Of a stretch of 64,000 bases of DNA, positions 17,501 through 26,012 are shown piece by piece. Made by a program: the position numbers and the translations under genes. Numbering within the stretch: position 1 is the first letter of the stretch; each line of letters begins with the position of its first letter. A model generated the notes under the pieces. It saw only the letters and a list, made by a program, of their open reading frames with translations. It was not told the origin of the DNA and did not search any database. Source of the stretch: CAWDVK01 sp963805715 (lineage in GTDB: Bacteria; Actinomycetota; Actinomycetes; Streptosporangiales; Streptosporangiaceae); NCBI GenBank assembly GCA_963805715.1, contig CAWDVK010000013.1:205833-269832 (forward strand). The letters run 5' to 3'.

Positions 17501-18128
17501 CGCGCAGCCGAACTGGGCGTTCGGGCTGGGGCTGTCCGCCGCGATCGGCCAGGGCATCTGGGGGGCCGCCGACGCGGTCGGCGACCTGTCCCGGGTCGTG
17601 GGCAAGGAGCCGTCCGGCATCATCGGCTGGATCGACATCGCTTCCCCCCTGGTCCTGGCCATCCTGGAATGGCCTGGCGCGCCGAACGAGGACGGGAGCA
17701 CCGCGCCGCCGTTCGCCAACGCCATCGACGGCTCCGGCCCCGACGGCGCGATGATCTGGCCGAACTGGCTGCTCGGGCTGGTGCCGCCGGTCGTCGGGCT
17801 GTGCGGCCAGTTCGCCGACTACCAGCCGCCCGGCCTGGAGGCCGGGGGCGACGCGCCGGAGGAGTGGCCCGAGATCGGCCAGTACTTCACCATGGCCTCC
17901 GCCATCGCATCCACCGTCCTCGGCAGCATCTACAACTTCCAGACCGATCAGTCCGCTGAAACCGAGGCCGCGGGCATCCTCGGCAACGTCTCCAACATCA
18001 TCGCCCCGTTCGCCACCAAGGAACTCGCCGAGACCACCGAGGGCGGATCCGAGATCATCAAGTTCTTCATCGACTACCTCGGCAACCTGGGCGCCGCGGG
18101 CTGCATGGGAGCGGCACTCGAAGCATGA
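14574..18128 (+). CDS. Giant multidomain protein of unknown function
   Basis: 1184 residues from the ATG at 14574, with AAAGGAG at 14560-14566. The frame is open upstream but without a better start. There is no signal peptide. Residues about 20-405 form beta-rich, Trp/Gly-containing repeats (GYLKRDPAATSGWTYV, TITWYQQDGQYSV, ARDPATGWSLVPV), probably a beta-propeller. About 410-500 form an Ig-like/CNA-B-type module (WRVQLSVTDANGAAVAGAAV). About 615-940 are long amphipathic helices (DAESFFHAVRHDAIQ, IGELIQQAGQNAQMV, LTQLATALQDGLQFV). About 935-1184 hold several hydrophobic helices (VSLVLMYPATLASRII, PNWLLGLVPPVVGLCG). The layout resembles a surface-recognition head on a helical membrane-inserting tail. 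No known catalytic motif is seen. It is flanked by a decayed LuxR gene and a strong terminator. I do not recognise the family. Confidence 0.8.
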   Translation: MTIQSHPAASAPRMEGAAASPYTPPFSVQGSCVLSEDYFLTDQLIINPGDLVRPFIQSDGTVEALVVTGGNLGYLKRDPAATSGWTYVLLSGDPNTSIPNEITDVAVGTDGSGNVMGVFVTPSGDTEQPVMIGPLNFDTTTGTWSTVGDADFWVQTVELSPLRAGLDPAGGIPYFYARDTSGNFSLYLPSGDGTGFDVEPLSGPGVTGITDAWVMWTSSAWNGAEWAAGIVLADSGGTITWYQQDGQYSVSTSGGQLEGQGALLWVGWPPAGLSWSSPGYAYQDAHGDIWFATPVSETLGPADIGSAGSALGPDKVAVWQDAGLFSFAMLVGDTVNVVTEYGDPAAVPLNVAGPIPLQPDVTAVYSAPADATAGTLFVVLADATLNVLARDPATGWSLVPVQQDSATLQELDSWRVQLSVTDANGAAVAGAAVTVGADRPAGTWQASGSTLLGPGNPATFTTSSYGRVTFATPAVELDAPQLTVQVVSDDDAGDDSAPAMVSPDADVHAYLAGAAPLNDMESLSGSSLVAARKADGTPLCPGLAGLSGDDQANAASAVVSAINQCVKAGQGATPGPDDAKSWTLDLSGAVPAYTSSPAPGGVQAPLLADPDRLQSLSGWWDTVKNDAESFFHAVRHDAIQVATCTANWVQDEATGAWNWAISLAVTVEDEIIGTADYVITDMRSAIHAVTGFFQKLGAEIGDVITWLRQNIGELIQQAGQNAQMVQTWLTQLPLTVNGKLTEFGQIAEGFFANLEDAIDQKIDAIVMPGVAQVTFGSAVPSPPSGAFDMVKYLGGVQHNWLLDKIESFFASDTPAEVNADLQQALTQLATALQDGLQFVTDIGALLWNGSGTVSGLNDLFASGDSYNGGQLAQLVALLKQAVHDLLAFADALVQALIDLGQAAMSQLSAMLSHGFEEIPLVGQVLKRFGVETTMNVGHLVSLVLMYPATLASRIISGSGSTLFPAGTGQDSELGVAAQPNWAFGLGLSAAIGQGIWGAADAVGDLSRVVGKEPSGIIGWIDIASPLVLAILEWPGAPNEDGSTAPPFANAIDGSGPDGAMIWPNWLLGLVPPVVGLCGQFADYQPPGLEAGGDAPEEWPEIGQYFTMASAIASTVLGSIYNFQTDQSAETEAAGILGNVSNIIAPFATKELAETTEGGSEIIKFFIDYLGNLGAAGCMGAALEA

Positions 18129-18209
18129 GGCAATCCGGCGCGGACCACGGCGACCGGTCGGACCTGCACCTTCGGGAACCTGGTGCGCTAAGGAGTGCCC
18201 GACACTGAC

Positions 18210-18255
18210 ACGCCGAAGCCGGGCCCGTCCGCAAGGGCGGGCCCGGCTTCGGGTC
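18210..18255. terminator. Bidirectional terminator hairpin
   Basis: CCGAAGCCGGGCCCG (18213-18227) pairs perfectly with CGGGCCCGGCTTCGG (18238-18252). Inner pairing leaves a GCAA tetraloop. It lies between the convergent giant-protein and glnA genes and probably ends both transcripts. Confidence 0.85.
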
Positions 18256-18287
18256 TTGCCTGGGTCCAATCAGCGGCACTGATCTCG

Positions 18288-19712
<1,425 letters not shown>

Positions 19713-19785
19713 CAGTTCTCCTCATCGGTGTGCCGCCGCCGGTTGCGCCGGCCGCCCTGCGCGGTTGTGAGGCTAGTAGCCGGCC

Positions 19786-19823
19786 GTTTCCATGCCATGT
19801 CTTCAGTGTTTCGCCCGTGTTAC
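19786..19823 (-). promoter_or_regulatory. Four-element GlnR operator of glnA
   Basis: On the minus strand the order is GTAAC (19823-19819), six bases, GAAAC (19812-19808), six bases, GACAT (19801-19797), six bases, GAAAC (19790-19786). This is the a1-b1-a2-b2 layout of the actinomycete GlnR box, with only a2 degenerate. Confidence 0.85.
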
Positions 19824-19908
19824 GCAGCCCCCCGGCTCGGCCGCCCCCTTGGCCCTCCAGCATGCCAAACGGCAGCCAGCCGCCGGTCAGCGCGGTCCGC
19901 CCAGCCGA

Positions 19909-19914
19909 TACGGT
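19909..19914 (+). promoter_or_regulatory. Leaderless-type -10 box of RDD gene
   Basis: TACGGT ends 6 bases before the GTG at 19921, with no ribosome site between them. Confidence 0.5.
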
Positions 19915-19920
19915 GGTCAT

Positions 19921-20376
19921 GTGAGCGACGGAAACTGGGCGGAGTCGGGTGCGCCCGGCCGGCCCGGCCAGCCCGGCCCGGCCGCCGAGGACGGCGCCCG
20001 GACCTATCCGGGCGAGCGGCTCGGGCTGCCCGAGGAGGGCCCGGGGTCCGTGGCCGCGGTGGGCCGCCGCATCGGCGCGCTGGTCGTCGACTGGCTGCTC
20101 TGCGAGCTCATCGCCACCTGGGCCTTTCACTCGCAGTACTGGACCATCGTGGTGTTCGCCGTAGAGGTCTACCTCCTGACCGCGCTGACCGGGTTCACGG
20201 TTGGCAAGCGGCTGTTCGGGATCAGGGTCGCCCGGCTGGACGGTAAGCCGGTGGGCCTGTTCCGGTCGGCCGTCCGGACCGTGCTGCTGCTTGCCCTGAT
20301 CCCGCCGCTGGTGTTCGACCGCGACCTGCGGGGCCTGCACGACAAGGCGGCGAACACCGTTGTCATCCGGATCTGA
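19921..20376 (+). CDS. RDD-family membrane protein
   Basis: 151 residues from the GTG at 19921. After a Pro/Gly-rich stretch of about 40 residues comes GRRIGALVVDWLLCELIATW, a helix with the R..D pair of the RDD family, then VVFAVEVYLLTALTGFTVGKRLFGIRV. The region near GLHDKAANTVVIR supplies the final conserved Asp. RDD proteins are small integral membrane proteins of mostly unknown role, with some linked to ion exchange. In Streptomyces an RDD gene also sits beside glnA. The gene is divergent from glnA and shares its GlnR-containing intergenic region. The last codons and stop are part of a tandem repeat. Confidence 0.88.
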   Translation: MSDGNWAESGAPGRPGQPGPAAEDGARTYPGERLGLPEEGPGSVAAVGRRIGALVVDWLLCELIATWAFHSQYWTIVVFAVEVYLLTALTGFTVGKRLFGIRVARLDGKPVGLFRSAVRTVLLLALIPPLVFDRDLRGLHDKAANTVVIRI

Positions 20377-20407
20377 GTCATCCGGACCTGAGTCATCCGG
20401 ACCTGAG
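20363..20407 (+). repeat. 15-bp tandem repeat across a stop codon
   Basis: There are three units of TCATCCGGAYCTGAG. Each encodes the C-terminal VIR(I/T) plus its TGA, so the RDD stop codon and tail are repeated twice downstream. Confidence 0.85.
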
Positions 20408-20795
20408 ACGGGCCCGGTGGTGATGGGCGCCGGGGCGGCCGGGGCCGTGCTGGCGGCCGCCTCCTGCACCGTGTTCCTGGGTCTCGACGGCCCGGCGGCC
20501 CGGCGGCAGGCCCGGCGGCCCGGTGCCGGCCCTGCGGCAGGCTGCGGGGCAAGCTGGTGATCAAGCTCTCCCGCGCAGCAACGTCGATGCGCATCTGCTG
20601 CTGAAACAGGCGCAGCAGCTGCGCATCCATGACGTTCCTCACCGGGCCGCGCAGGCGGAAAGCGCAGGGCGGGGAGCTGAGAGGCGCAGGCACTGAGCTG
20701 AGCGGCCGGGAGAACCGGAGGACCGGAGGGCGAGGCCGCGCGCCGCGGCGCGCGGCCGCGTGCCGTGCCGCGGCGCGAGGCCGCGTGCCGCGGCG
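20408..20795. other. Intergenic region with 24-bp palindrome
   Basis: About 390 bases between the convergent RDD and DUF4191 genes, with no supportable gene. A perfect self-complementary palindrome occupies 20734-20757, and a diverged copy of its GC-rich flank (CGCGTGCCG / GCGAGGCCGCG) follows at 20757-20795. It could fold into a stem and terminate both transcripts. Confidence 0.5.
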
Positions 20796-21512
20796 CTAGC
20801 GGATCTTGGGCCGGGGCGGCTTGGGCATCCGGCCGGTGCGCGGGACCGGGCCCTTGGGCATCTGCAGCGACTGCGGCAGGGCCTTCAGCCGGTAGTTGAG
20901 GTCAGCGATGGCCGGTCCCTTGAGGTTGCGCGGCAGCTTCATGATGTGCTTCTGCAGCTGCCGGATGGGGACCTGCCCCTCCGCGTCGCCCACCTGGATG
21001 TCGTAGATCGGGATGTCATAGGCGACGCGGGAGACCCGCTTCTTCTCGGCGGCGAGCAGGCTGCCGAGCCTGGTCGGCGAGCCCTCCCCGACCAGGACGA
21101 CGCCCGGCCGGCCGACGGCTCGGTGCACGATGTCCATGTTCCGGTTGGCCGCGATGGCGGGCGTGACCGTCCAGTTGCCCCGCATGCTCTGCAGGATGGC
21201 CGCGGCGGCACCCGGCTGGCCGGCGATGGCCGCGTACTGCGCGGACTGCGCGAACCGGCCGAAAAGGATCATCGCGCCCAGGATCCCGAGCAGCACGCCG
21301 AGCGGGATGAGGAATCCCGCGGTGCCAGTCAGCAGCCCGACGACAACGCAGATGACGATGATTCCGAGGCCCGTCCCGGCCACGATCGGCAGCGCCCTGG
21401 GGTTGGTCTTGCGGACGATGCCCGCGACCATGCTGAGCTGCTTGAGCCGGCCGGGGGAGTCAGCGTCAGACGCGGCCTTCTTGGTCGCGGTCGCGCCGGG
21501 CTTATTCACCAT
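20796..21512 (-). CDS. DUF4191 membrane protein
   Basis: 238 residues from the ATG at 21512. The short basic N-terminus is followed by two hydrophobic helices (IVAGTGLGIIVICVVVGLL and GFLIPLGVLLGILGAMILF, about residues 43-82), then a cytoplasmic domain with GRPGVVLVGEGSPTRL and a basic proline-rich C-terminus. This is the standard arrangement of the actinobacterial DUF4191 family, whose gene normally sits next to lipA, as here. TATCCT lies 7 bases before the ATG, suggesting a leaderless transcript. The molecular function is unknown. Confidence 0.88.
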   Translation of the reverse strand: MVNKPGATATKKAASDADSPGRLKQLSMVAGIVRKTNPRALPIVAGTGLGIIVICVVVGLLTGTAGFLIPLGVLLGILGAMILFGRFAQSAQYAAIAGQPGAAAAILQSMRGNWTVTPAIAANRNMDIVHRAVGRPGVVLVGEGSPTRLGSLLAAEKKRVSRVAYDIPIYDIQVGDAEGQVPIRQLQKHIMKLPRNLKGPAIADLNYRLKALPQSLQMPKGPVPRTGRMPKPPRPKIR

Positions 21513-21519
21513 GCACGTG

Positions 21520-21525
21520 AGGATA
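21520..21525 (-). promoter_or_regulatory. Leaderless-type -10 box of DUF4191 gene
   Basis: On the minus strand TATCCT lies 7 bases before the ATG. It falls in the gap after the corrected lipA stop at 21571. Confidence 0.45.
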
Positions 21526-21570
21526 CGAGCATGGGACACCCTGCGCGAAACGTGCCCCGGGTTAGCGTGA

Positions 21571-22525
21571 TCACCCGGCCGGCGCGCGTACCTCGGGGGC
21601 CTGCGCCCGCTGCTCCATGGCCTGCCGGTACAGCCGGCCCGCGCGGTAGGAGGACCGGACCAGCGGCCCGGCCATGACGCCGGCGAAGCCGAGCTTCGAG
21701 TGCCTCCTCGCCGATCTCGTCGAACTCCGCGGGCGGCACCCACCGCTCAATCGGGTGGTGCCGCGCCGAGGGCCGCAGGTACTGGGTGATCGTCAGCAGG
21801 TCGCACCCGGCGGCGCGCAGGTCCGCCATGGCCTGGCTGATCTCTGGCCGCTCCTCGCCCATGCCGAGAATCAGGTTGGACTTGGTGACCAGCCCGGCCG
21901 CGCGGGCCTGGCCGAGCACGTCCAGCGATCGCTCGTAGCGGAAGCCGGGACGGATCCGCCGGAAGATCCGGGGGACCGTCTCGATGTTGTGGGCCAGCAC
22001 CTCGGGAGCCGCGGCGAAGACCTCGGCCAGCTGCTCGGGCCTGGCGTTGAAGTCCGGGATCAGCAGCTCGACGCCGCAGCCGGCAACGGCCTGGTGGATC
22101 TCCCGGCAGGTCTGGGCGTAGAGCCAGGCGCCGCCATCGGCCAGGTCGTCGCGGGCCACGCCGGTCACCGTGGCGTAACGCAGGCCCATCGTGGCCACTG
22201 ACTCAGCCACCCGGCGCGGCTCGTCGGTGTCCAGCGGGCCGGGCTTGCCGGTGGCAATCTGGCAGAAGTCACAGCGCCGCGTGCACTGGTCGCCGCCGAT
22301 GAGGAACGTCGCCTCGCGGTCTTCCCAGCACTCGAAGATGTTCGGGCAGCCGGCCTCCTCGCAGACCGTGTGCAGCCCCTCGCGTCGGACGAGCCGCTTC
22401 AGCTCGGTGTACTCGGGCCCGGTGCGGAGCCGCGTCTTGATCCACGGCGGCTTGCGCTCGATGGGAACCTGGCTATTGCGAGCCTCCACGCGCAGCATCC
22501 TGCGGCCTTCCGGTGCGAGAACCAC
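21571..22525 (-). CDS. lipA: Lipoyl synthase, frameshifted near C-terminus
   Basis: A radical-SAM enzyme that inserts two sulphurs into protein-bound octanoyl groups. The first cluster cysteines appear in CEEAGCPNIFEC (auxiliary Fe-S) and the SAM-binding set in CTRRCDFC; GMGEE and ERWVPP motifs are also present. Up to EEALE the frame is normal. An extra T at about 21695 (plus strand GAGCTTCGAG, expected GAGCTCGAG) shifts the last about 45 codons. Removing it restores ELGFAGVMAGPLVRSSYRAG...LYRQAMEQ and a TGA at 21571-21573, giving 317 residues, the family length. As sequenced, the frame runs on to 21506. A GTG start at 22525 with TAGTCT 6 bases upstream looks leaderless. This is a sequencing indel or a recent mutation. 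Confidence 0.85.
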
Positions 22526-22531
22526 GCGTCC

Positions 22532-22537
22532 AGACTA
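22532..22537 (-). promoter_or_regulatory. Leaderless-type -10 box of lipA
   Basis: Minus-strand TAGTCT ends 6 bases before the GTG start codon of lipA, with no ribosome site. Confidence 0.5.
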
Positions 22538-22633
22538 ATACCGCCTCCTGGCAAGGCGGCACTTCCGTTCTGCTGGGCGGCAGGGCTGGCTGGCTGAGGC
22601 CAGCCGGGCCGCCCGTCGGCAACCCCGGCCGGG

Positions 22634-23383
22634 TCAGCCGTGCCGGGCCGCCGCAGCTGCCGCAGCGGCGTCGATGAGCAGCGCCAGGCCGTGCTCGAAC
22701 GTGGCTTCCAGCCGCCCGGGGTCGGCCATGTCCCGCGCCGCCGGATGGCGGCTGAGGGCGGCGATCCGCGGGAACCTGCCGGTGCCCAGCTGGCCGGAGA
22801 TGAACTCCATGACCGCCGCGGCGTGGCCGGGATCAGCGGCCGCCGACCTGGCCTGGACCTCGCCCGCGCGCAGGACGTGCCCGAACACGTAGTCGTCCAC
22901 GATGGTCAGCAGGTCAAGCTTGGCCGCCGTGTCCATCGGAGCGCCATCCAGCGCGGCCAGTGACTGCTCGAAGTGGCGCAGGCCGTTCGGCCCGAACGCG
23001 CCGTCCTGGCTCGCGGCGCCCTTCCCCTGCAGCGCCAGCACCGCCCACGGGTGGCGCAGCAGCGCCGCCCGGGTCCGGCGGGCGATCAGCGCGATCGCAT
23101 CCCTCCAGTCCGCGGGCAGCTCGCCATCCGGTACCAGCGACTCGCCCATGAGCGCGTCGTCCATCAGCGCGACCAGATCGTCCTTGGCGCTGACGTAGCG
23201 GTACAGGCTCATCGTCCCGGCGCCGAGCTCGGCGGCAATGCGGCGCATCGAGACCGCCTCGAACCCCTCGGCGTCGGCGATCGCGAGCGCGGCCGTGGCG
23301 ATCTGCTCGCGGCTGAACCTGGCCTTGCGGGTGCCGGGCTCCGGCCGCGTCCAGATCGGCCGGCTGTCGGGTGTGGTTGACAC
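22634..23383 (-). CDS. TetR-family regulator
   Basis: 249 residues from the GTG at 23383, with minus-strand TACGCT 7 bases upstream (leaderless type). The N-terminal DNA-binding domain contains FSREQIATAALAIADAEGFE and AELGAGTMSLYRYVSAKDDL, typical of TetR proteins with a TetR_C_1-like (tetracycline-repressor-type) C-terminal domain. It is divergent from the hypothetical gene and quinone-reductase gene at 23463-24826. The intergenic region holds palindromes likely to be its operators, so it probably represses both itself and that operon. Confidence 0.88.
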   Translation of the reverse strand: MSTTPDSRPIWTRPEPGTRKARFSREQIATAALAIADAEGFEAVSMRRIAAELGAGTMSLYRYVSAKDDLVALMDDALMGESLVPDGELPADWRDAIALIARRTRAALLRHPWAVLALQGKGAASQDGAFGPNGLRHFEQSLAALDGAPMDTAAKLDLLTIVDDYVFGHVLRAGEVQARSAAADPGHAAAVMEFISGQLGTGRFPRIAALSRHPAARDMADPGRLEATFEHGLALLIDAAAAAAAARHG

Positions 23384-23390
23384 GCGGCCT

Positions 23391-23441
23391 AGCGTAGCGC
23401 TACCTTCTGAGTACAGCGTACGCATACTTGGTACGGCGTAC
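23391..23441. promoter_or_regulatory. TetR operators and divergent promoter region
   Basis: Two 11-bp elements of the form GTACnGCGTAC lie at 23411-23421 and 23431-23441, exactly 20 bases apart (two helical turns). A further palindrome GTAGCGCTAC lies at 23394-23403 and overlaps the -10 box (23391-23396) of the TetR gene. The arrangement suits cooperative binding of repressor dimers. Confidence 0.65.
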
Positions 23442-23462
23442 TCATAAGCCTGGAGGCTAGTG

Positions 23463-23861
23463 ATGTCACAGCACAGAGCCCGGCTGCTGCACCGGATAGC
23501 GGTGGACTGGGCCGCCGATACGTTCGGCTTGCGGACCCCTGACGCTCGCGTGCGGCACGAGGACGCCCGCTTCCGCGCTAGCGTCCGGGCGGCCGCGCTG
23601 CACGAGCGGGCTCAGACCCGCGCCCGCGCTAACGCCGCGCTGCCAGCCCGGCTGCACGCCGGACGCGGCGAGCCGCGCGTCCTGACTGGCTGGCAGGACC
23701 GGATCGGCAGGCTGGCCGGCCGGGGAGCGCGACAGGCCTCCGGCCAGAGCGCGGGCCAGGGAACAGGACAGCGGGGCGGCCAGCACATGGGCCAGGGCGG
23801 CGGAACGGCCGCCGGCCAGCGCGGGGGACAGGGCGCCGGACCGGGCGGAGCGCGGTCATGA
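23463..23861 (+). CDS. Hypothetical basic low-complexity protein
   Basis: 132 residues. The ATG at 23463 has GGAGG 6 bases upstream; a GTG at 23460 is also possible. The first about 80 residues are arginine/alanine-rich helices (RARLLHRIAVDWAADTFGLR), and the last about 50 are Gly/Gln-rich (GQSAGQGTGQRGGQ). No family is recognised. The stop overlaps the start of the quinone-reductase gene (ATGA at 23858-23861), so it is the first gene of a TetR-controlled operon. Confidence 0.6.
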   Translation: MSQHRARLLHRIAVDWAADTFGLRTPDARVRHEDARFRASVRAAALHERAQTRARANAALPARLHAGRGEPRVLTGWQDRIGRLAGRGARQASGQSAGQGTGQRGGQHMGQGGGTAAGQRGGQGAGPGGARS

Positions 23862-24826
23862 AGGCTGCGGTGCTGCACGCCTACGGCGAGGTGCCGCGCT
23901 TCGAGGAGGTCGCGGACCCCGTGCCCGGCGAGGGCGAGGAACTGGTCACCGTGACCGCAGCCCCGCTCAACAACATCGACCGGGCCCGGGCCGACGGCTC
24001 CCACTACTCCGTCAGCCCGGCCGACGTCGCCAGCCTGCCCGCGGTGCCCGGCATCATCGCGGCCGGCCTGCTGCCCGATGGGCGGCGGATCATCTTCGGC
24101 TCCCGCACCGGCACGATGGCGCAGTACGCGCCGGCCCGCCTCGACCTCACCTATCCCATCCCGGACAGCCTGGATGACGATGTCGCCGCAGCGGCCTGGA
24201 ATCCCGGACTGTCGGCCTGGCTGCTGCTGGGCTGGCGGGCCAGGCCGGAGCCCGGCTCGACCGTCCTGGTGCTGGGTGCCACCGGCGTCACCGGCCGCCT
24301 GGCCGTGCAGGCCGCCCGCCGGTTCGGGGCCGGCCGGGTCGTGGCCGCCGGCCGTAACCCGGAATCGCTGGCCGCGCTGCCGGCCCTGGGAGCGGACGCG
24401 GTGATCAGCCTCGACCAGCCGCCGGAGCGGCTGGCCGCGGCGTTCACCGAGCAGGGCGGCGAGCATGGCTACGACGTGATCGCCGACTACCTGTGGGGCA
24501 GGCCGACCGAGATCCTGCTCGGCGCGCTCACCCGGCGCGACGCGGAGATACGCTCCGCCCGGATCCGGCTGGTGCAGGCGGGGGAGATGGCAGGCGCGCA
24601 GATCGCGCTGCCCGCCGCGGTGCTGCGCAGCGCCGGGCTGGAGATCCTCGGCCAGGGCACCGGCACCATGCCGCCGCGCGAGCAGATCACCTCGATGCTG
24701 GGCGACCTGATGAGCGGCCTGGCCGCTGGTGAGGTCAGCATCGACGTGGAGCGCGTGCCGCTCAGCGACGTCGAGCAGGTCTGGGCGCGTGACCAGCGCG
24801 GGCGGCGGCCCGTGTTCGTCCCGTAG
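23858..24826 (+). CDS. MDR-family NAD(P)H:quinone oxidoreductase-like protein
   Basis: A 322-residue zinc-independent alcohol-dehydrogenase-like protein. The N-terminal GroES-like part starts MKAAVLHAYGEVPRFEEVAD. The Rossmann fold has VLVLGATGVTGRLAVQAARR near residue 145, resembling the NADPH-binding motif of quinone oxidoreductases (AxxGxxG). Structural-zinc cysteines are absent. Such enzymes reduce quinones or unsaturated carbonyls. Together with the divergent TetR gene this looks like a small redox-stress or xenobiotic-response operon. It overlaps the upstream gene by four bases. Confidence 0.88.
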   Translation: MKAAVLHAYGEVPRFEEVADPVPGEGEELVTVTAAPLNNIDRARADGSHYSVSPADVASLPAVPGIIAAGLLPDGRRIIFGSRTGTMAQYAPARLDLTYPIPDSLDDDVAAAAWNPGLSAWLLLGWRARPEPGSTVLVLGATGVTGRLAVQAARRFGAGRVVAAGRNPESLAALPALGADAVISLDQPPERLAAAFTEQGGEHGYDVIADYLWGRPTEILLGALTRRDAEIRSARIRLVQAGEMAGAQIALPAAVLRSAGLEILGQGTGTMPPREQITSMLGDLMSGLAAGEVSIDVERVPLSDVEQVWARDQRGRRPVFVP

Positions 24827-24850
24827 CCGCCCGCCGCGCGCGGCGGCCGG

Positions 24851-24856
24851 TAACGT
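24851..24856 (+). promoter_or_regulatory. Leaderless-type -10 box of HipA-like gene
   Basis: TAACGT ends 7 bases before the GTG at 24864 and supports that start over the GTG at 24855. Confidence 0.45.
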
Positions 24857-24863
24857 GGCCGCC

Positions 24864-25569
24864 GTGCTGCCAACGGTCAGCGTCACCTGCTACGTGACCC
24901 CGCTGCGAGAGGGCGGGTCGCTCCCGGCCATCGTCGAGGCCGACAACCTCGGTACCTACGTGATGAAGTTCCGCGGCACCGGGCAGGGGCCCAAGGCGCT
25001 CGCGGCCGAAGTCATCGGCGGGGAGCTGGCCCGCCGGCTCGGCCTGCGCACCCCCGAGCTGGCGCTGGGCTACCTGGACCCGCGCATTCCCGGCAGCGAG
25101 CCCGATCCGGAGATCCAGGACCTGCTGCGGGCTGAACCTGGCCGTCGACTTCCTGCCGGGCTCGGCCGGATTCGACCCCGGCGGCTGGACCGCCGGCGCC
25201 GGCCTGGCGAGCCAGATCCTCTGGCTCGACGCCCTGATCCAGAACGTCGACCGGACCTGGCGCAACCTGAACCTGCTGGTCTGGCACGGCGACATCTGGC
25301 TGATCGACCACGGGGCGGCGCTGTACTTCCACCACAACTGGCCCACGGCGAACTCCGCCGCGCCGTTCGGGGCCGGCGACCACGTGCTCAGGGAGGCCGC
25401 GACCGGGCTGGCCGGGGCACATGAGGTGCTGGCGCCGCAGATCACCGCAAGCCTGCTGGCCGAGGTCACCGGGCTGGTGCCGGCCGACTGGCTGGACGAT
25501 GGCAGCCAGGATCGCTACATCACGCACCTGCTGGAGCGCGCGCCACGGGTGCTGGAGGTGATCAGGTGA
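24864..25569 (+). pseudogene. HipA-like kinase, frameshifted
   Basis: The first frame (24864-25130) encodes PTVSVTCYVTPLREGGSLP then ADNLGTYVMKFRGTGQGPKA, the N-lobe of the actinobacterial HipA-like kinase family that is paired with DUF3037. From 25132 the protein continues one frame over: LNLAVDFLPGSAGFDPGGW, then LWLDALIQNVDRTWRNLNLL and DIWLIDHGAALYFHHNW, containing the catalytic-loop-like NVDR..RN and the IDHG motif. Relative to the family, about four residues (around RASxG) are missing at the joint, consistent with an 11-base deletion or smaller errors. The stop overlaps the DUF3037 start. The kinase target is unknown. This is not a typical HipBA toxin locus. Confidence 0.75.
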
Positions 25570-25933
25570 GCAGCGAGCCGTTCGAGTACGCACTGATCCG
25601 GGTGGTGCCCCGGGTGGAGCGGGGCGAGGCCATCAACGTCGGCGTTATGCTCTACTCGCAGGCCCACCAGTACCTGGGCTGCCGGATCGAGCTAGATGCG
25701 AAACGGCTCCTGGCCCTGCATCCTGGCACCGATCTGACCGCCGTGACGGCGGCCCTGCGGGCGCTGGAGCGGGACTGCCGTGAGGGCCGCCCGGCCGAGC
25801 AGCCCCTGGGCCGCGATTCCGCTGGCTCACGGCGACCAGGAGCACGATCGTGCAGCCCGGTCCGGTGCACAGCGGGCTGACGGCGGACCCGGCGGCCGAG
25901 TTCGACCACCTGCTCGACACGCTGGTCCGCTGA
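25566..25933 (+). pseudogene. DUF3037 protein, frameshifted
   Basis: The first frame reads MSSEPFEYALIRVVPRVERG then INVGVMLYSQAHQYLGCRIE and LRALERDCREG, the DUF3037 N-terminus. From about 25814 the family continues two bases over as RFRWLTATRSTIVQPGPVHS and ends LLDTLVR with TGA at 25931-25933. A few codons around PLGR...RFRWL seem to be missing. The ATG/GTG region overlaps the end of the HipA-like gene by four bases, which is the usual pairing. With both members broken, the pair is either decaying or affected by sequence error. Confidence 0.75.
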
Positions 25934-26012
25934 CCGCCTGCGGCCTGCCGGCCCGCTGCGGGCCTGCGGTCTGCGGCCGGCGATGTGACGCTACGACTCA
26001 GCATCAGGGAGC

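Noticed and set aside
24864..25933. HipA-like pair as a HipBA toxin-antitoxin module
   Set aside because: The partner is DUF3037, not a HipB helix-turn-helix protein, and the family is widespread and chromosomal in actinobacteria. Toxin function cannot be claimed.
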